Source: Bizionia sp. M204
GTDB taxonomy: Bacteria; Bacteroidota; Bacteroidia; Flavobacteriales; Flavobacteriaceae
Assembly: GCF_023205095.1 (NCBI RefSeq)
Contig: NZ_CP046242.1
Span: 2,531,001 to 2,595,000, forward strand
Direction of reading: 5' to 3'
DNA: 64,000 nt
Under the pieces are notes generated by a model. It was not told where the DNA came from. It saw only the letters and a list, made by a program, of their open reading frames with translations, and did not search any database. Shown here piece by piece: positions 62,878 to 64,000 of this stretch (positions are counted from its first letter, which is position 1; every line of letters begins with the position of its first letter). Position numbers and translations under genes: made by a program.

Positions 62878-64000
62878 AAGTTGTGATAATAATTATAAAT
62901 TTTGCTGGCACGTGCCACACCAACCAAAGCTTCCAATTCTTGTTTTGTTGCTTCTGAAACCCGTTTAACTGATTTAAAATGTTTTAATAAATCTACAATT
63001 GTTTTTTCGCCAATACCCGGAATCGTTTCTAACTCGGTATTTAACGCTGTTTTACTCCGTTTATTTCTGTGATGTTCAATTCCAAAACGGTGTGCTTCAT
63101 TTCGTAATTGCTGAATAATTTTCAGGGTTTCACTTTTTTTATCTAAATATAAGGGAATTGGGTCATCCGGATAGAATAATTCTTCCAAACGCTTCGCAAT
63201 TCCGATTATCGCAATTTTTCCTCGTAAATTTAAAGCATCCAAACTTTTTAAAGCAGATGATAATTGCCCCTTACCTCCATCAATTATAATAAGCTGTGGC
63301 AAGGATTGATCTTCATCTAGCAGACGTTTGTAGCGCCTAAAAACCACTTCTTCCATAGATGCGAAATCATCTGGACCTTCAACGGTTTTAATATTAAAAT
63401 GTCTGTAATCCTTTTTGCTAGGTTTTCCATTTTTAAAAACCACACAAGCGGCAACAGGATGCGTTCCTTGAATATTGGAGTTGTCAAAACATTCGATATG
63501 CCTAGGTTCTTCAGTTAAGCGTAAATCAGATTTCATTTGCGCCATAATACGATTTACATGTCTATCAGGATCGGTTATTTTTACTTGCTTAAAGCGTTCC
63601 ATGCGGTAATATTTCGCATTCCGAAGCGATAAATCTAATATATGCTTTTTATCGCCTAATTTAGGAATAGTTATTTTTAATTCTTCACCTAAATCAACGT
63701 TAAATGGCACGTAAAGTTCTTTGGAATTGGAATTAAAACGTTGACGAATTTCGGTAATTGCCAATTCTAACAACTCCTTATCAGTTTCATCCAATTTCTT
63801 CTTAATTTCTAATGTATGCGAGCGAATAATGGAACCATAAGAAATCTGCAAAAAATTAATATAACCATAACCTTCATCACTCATAATTGAAAAGACATCC
63901 ACATTGCTAATTTTTGGGTTTACAATGGTGGATTTGGCTTGGTAATTTTCAAGCACATTTATTTTCTCTTTAATTATTTGGGCCTCTTCAAATTGCATGT
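62874..64000 (-). CDS. uvrC: Excinuclease ABC subunit C, C-terminal part
   Basis: The 3' part of uvrC; the gene continues past the right end of the window. The visible 374+ residues hold the UVR motif (MQFEEAQIIKEKINVLE at the start), the RNase H-like nuclease domain with HIECFDNSNIQGTHPVA and IIDGGKGQLSSAL, and the C-terminal helix-hairpin-helix region LETIPGIGEKTIVDLLKHF. The GIY-YIG nuclease domain lies outside. UvrC makes both incisions in nucleotide excision repair. Its stop overlaps the patatin start by four bases, suggesting co-translation. Confidence 0.95.
   Translation of the reverse strand, partial: MQFEEAQIIKEKINVLENYQAKSTIVNPKISNVDVFSIMSDEGYGYINFLQISYGSIIRSHTLEIKKKLDETDKELLELAITEIRQRFNSNSKELYVPFNVDLGEELKITIPKLGDKKHILDLSLRNAKYYRMERFKQVKITDPDRHVNRIMAQMKSDLRLTEEPRHIECFDNSNIQGTHPVAACVVFKNGKPSKKDYRHFNIKTVEGPDDFASMEEVVFRRYKRLLDEDQSLPQLIIIDGGKGQLSSALKSLDALNLRGKIAIIGIAKRLEELFYPDDPIPLYLDKKSETLKIIQQLRNEAHRFGIEHHRNKRSKTALNTELETIPGIGEKTIVDLLKHFKSVKRVSEATKQELEALVGVARASKIYNYYHNL

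Noticed and set aside
1-64000. CRISPR array, tRNA/rRNA, prophage, insertion sequence, toxin-antitoxin or restriction system
   Set aside because: No repeat-spacer pattern, transposase, integrase or such gene was seen on either strand.

Overview
The window is AT-rich chromosomal DNA from a member of the Bacteroidota, most likely a marine member of the Flavobacteriaceae. The evidence is the gene content (type B succinate dehydrogenase, S46 dipeptidyl-peptidase, SUF genes with DUF2480 and DUF3078 neighbours, TonB receptors with carboxypeptidase-like N-terminal domains, many short-lipobox lipoproteins) and the promoters: several genes have the Bacteroidota -7 element TAnnTTTG, two of them with a TTG about 20 bases upstream. 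I saw no tRNA, rRNA, CRISPR array, insertion sequence, phage gene or origin. The genes are mostly housekeeping and envelope functions, tightly packed. The only gene-free stretch above 300 bases is 22631-22943.

Layout. 1-2.6 kb: the end of an outer-membrane barrel gene, then an omega-amidase, a coiled-coil lipoprotein and a methionine/glutamine aminotransferase whose first codons are put out of frame by one extra base. 2.7-11.2 kb: a DPP11-type peptidase, a membrane MutS-like ATPase with an M28 peptidase, and sdhCAB. 11.3-16.7 kb: an unknown lipoprotein, a VPS10/BNR propeller protein and aminopeptidase P. 16.8-22.6 kb: a small redox operon (DoxX, thioredoxin, AhpD-like) next to an AraC regulator and BrnQ, then an alpha/beta hydrolase, a zinc-ribbon protein and thiL. 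22.9-27.6 kb: a four-gene envelope operon ending in MbnP and an MbnH/MauG-type di-heme protein. 27.7-39.2 kb: the SUF iron-sulfur assembly cluster (sufA, B, C, D, S, E, T) with lipoprotein genes between its members, a frameshifted ABC exporter, DUF2480 and DUF3078. 39.2-43.8 kb: class A PBP, HflX and a cytosolic EEP-fold enzyme. 44-50 kb: a TonB receptor and DUF5689 lipoprotein divergent from a secreted EEP nuclease/phosphatase. 50.5-64 kb: a second TonB receptor, an operon DUF3108-kynA-M23-pgi, the tyrosine-degradation pair hmgA-hppD, a patatin-barrel protein and the 3' part of uvrC.

Working links. The aminotransferase and omega-amidase form the two-step transamination/deamidation route for methionine keto-acid or glutamine. 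The SUF genes supply clusters to enzymes such as SdhB. The aromatic catabolic genes feed tyrosine carbon to maleylacetoacetate and open the tryptophan ring. The strongest candidates for an under-described system are the MbnP-MbnH operon with its two repeat lipoproteins, and the TonB/DUF5689/nuclease locus, which looks like an outer-membrane nucleic-acid or phosphate scavenging unit. Two single-base frameshifts (near 2545 and in a run of seven A at 36994-37000) are either real lesions or base-call errors and should be resolved first.
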